This document shows, piece after piece, positions 40,785-41,461 of a stretch of 41,461 nucleotides of DNA. A program made the position numbers and the translations under genes. Below the pieces are notes generated by a model. It had not been told where the DNA came from and searched no databases. It worked only from the letters and a program-made list of their open reading frames with translations. The stretch comes from UBA2365 sp964594045 (lineage in GTDB: Bacteria > Bacteroidota > Bacteroidia > Chitinophagales > Saprospiraceae): the NCBI GenBank assembly GCA_964594045.1, contig CAZQKR010000039.1:1-41461 (forward strand). Direction: 5' to 3'. Each line of letters begins with the position of its first letter. Position 1 is the first letter of the stretch.

Positions 40785-41189
40785 ATGTCGAAACCTGTAC
40801 AATTATCGGTTACCTGCCCTCACTGCAACAAGTCTTTCATGACTGAATCCAGGTTTATCAATAATGAGCCGACCATTAAACTGACGATCAAGAATCCTAA
40901 AGGTGAACATGGTTTTATTTGGCTTAGTTCAATTTACGGGGATTACAATTTTTCAACCAAAATCAAATTCAATGAAGGAGAAGTCATTGAATTTTCCTGT
41001 CCTCATTGTGAAAAAAGCCTGGCTTCAAAAAATGAAAAATGTGATTTGTGTGAAGCGCCCATTGTCCGGATGGATTGTACGATCGGAGGTACATTGAGTA
41101 TTTGCTCCAGAAGCGGTTGTAAAAAACATTTTGTTGTTTTTGAGGATCTGCAAAGCACGATCAAAAAATTCTACGAAGAGTTCGGTTAA
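40785..41189 (+). CDS. Cysteine-rich zinc-ribbon protein, function unknown
   Basis: 134 residues with no signal. Cysteine pairs CPHC (residues 11-14), CPHC (about 73-76) and CDLC (about 85-88), with two further Cys near CSRSGC (about 106-111), make two or more zinc ribbons. Between the first two pairs lies a beta-rich segment (TIKLTIKNPKGEHGFIWLSSIYGDYNF). Ends in a short helix. The pattern suggests a structural zinc protein that binds nucleic acid or protein. No family named with confidence. A strong terminator follows 20 bases after the stop, so it is a single-gene unit. Confidence 0.75.
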   Translation: MSKPVQLSVTCPHCNKSFMTESRFINNEPTIKLTIKNPKGEHGFIWLSSIYGDYNFSTKIKFNEGEVIEFSCPHCEKSLASKNEKCDLCEAPIVRMDCTIGGTLSICSRSGCKKHFVVFEDLQSTIKKFYEEFG

Positions 41190-41209
41190 AAAAGGCAAAT
41201 TTAATTTTT

Positions 41210-41256
41210 GAAATTACTGGCATGAACGATTTATCATGTCAGTAATTTCATTTTTA
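41210..41256 (+). terminator. Rho-independent terminator
   Basis: Left arm 41210-41225 and right arm 41234-41249 (GAAATTACTG and CAGTAATTTC at the base, one G-U pair) form a 16-base-pair stem followed by ATTTTTA. The 205 bases after it to the window end show no gene. Confidence 0.8.
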
Positions 41257-41461
41257 TACAATCCAATCTCAGGTATTGTTTTCCTTTCATATAATCGATC
41301 ATACTCTCTGTGATCTATCATGGTTATCCTTCATCCATGTTCACTTTTTCGATTTTATGCAGGCAAGAAAATTCACCGGCCCATAATAAAGGATTAGCTA
41401 TAGCAGTTTATACCATTTTAGTTATTAAATGCCGCATTAAAACTATTTAAATAATGGTGAT

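Overview
The window looks like a chromosomal segment of a Bacteroidota bacterium, most likely from the Saprospiria/Lewinella side of the phylum. Supporting signs: several genes are preceded by the Bacteroidota -7 promoter element TAnnTTTG, Shine-Dalgarno sequences are weak, lipoproteins and beta-barrel proteins are typical of the phylum, there is a large reprolysin/P-domain secreted protease, and intergenic DNA is rich in hairpins. This assignment is inferred from sequence style, not from a marker-gene search.

Layout. (1) 1-3120: a two-gene module of an AAA15-type (COG1106-like) ATPase and a small overlapping partner, behind a promoter carrying a perfect 21-bp palindrome. It resembles ATPase-effector defence modules. 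A decayed gene fragment and a small membrane protein follow. (2) 3122-10613: housekeeping and envelope genes: a divergent pyruvate-kinase-like protein, a small exported protein, a lipocalin lipoprotein, adenine deaminase, a tandem thioredoxin-fold protein, a beta-barrel protein, Lgt and a short-chain dehydrogenase. (3) 10614-11852: a gene-free block with a ~368-bp direct duplication full of hairpins, running straight into five 33-bp tandem stem-loop repeats. (4) 11853-16866: a LexA-like S24 repressor divergent from a Y-family polymerase and a second-type DnaE, which together form an SOS/mutagenesis cassette with palindromic operators. (5) 16965-18176: a small exported protein, then a ~250-bp nested inverted-repeat element enclosing four 25-bp stem-loop repeats. 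(6) 18177-21563: a large secreted metalloprotease. (7) 21777-28458 (minus): TetR regulator, TolC, RND adaptor and RND permease in one efflux operon. (8) 28795-31688 (minus): proton-translocating transhydrogenase pntAA-pntAB-pntB. (9) 32010-32969: an alpha/alpha-toroid protein whose start lies against low-complexity repeat DNA. (10) 33272-38057 (minus): pheT, a coiled-coil protein, zapA and rny. (11) 38609-41189: a glutamate-cysteine-ligase-like domain fused to two CBS domains, and a cysteine-rich zinc-ribbon protein.

No rRNA, tRNA, CRISPR array, transposase or integrase was recognised. The items most worth follow-up are the ATPase/partner module with its palindromic operator, the two stem-loop arrays (both built on ACTGAC/GTCAG arms) with the surrounding nested element, the repressor-DinB-DnaE cassette, and the ligase-CBS fusion.
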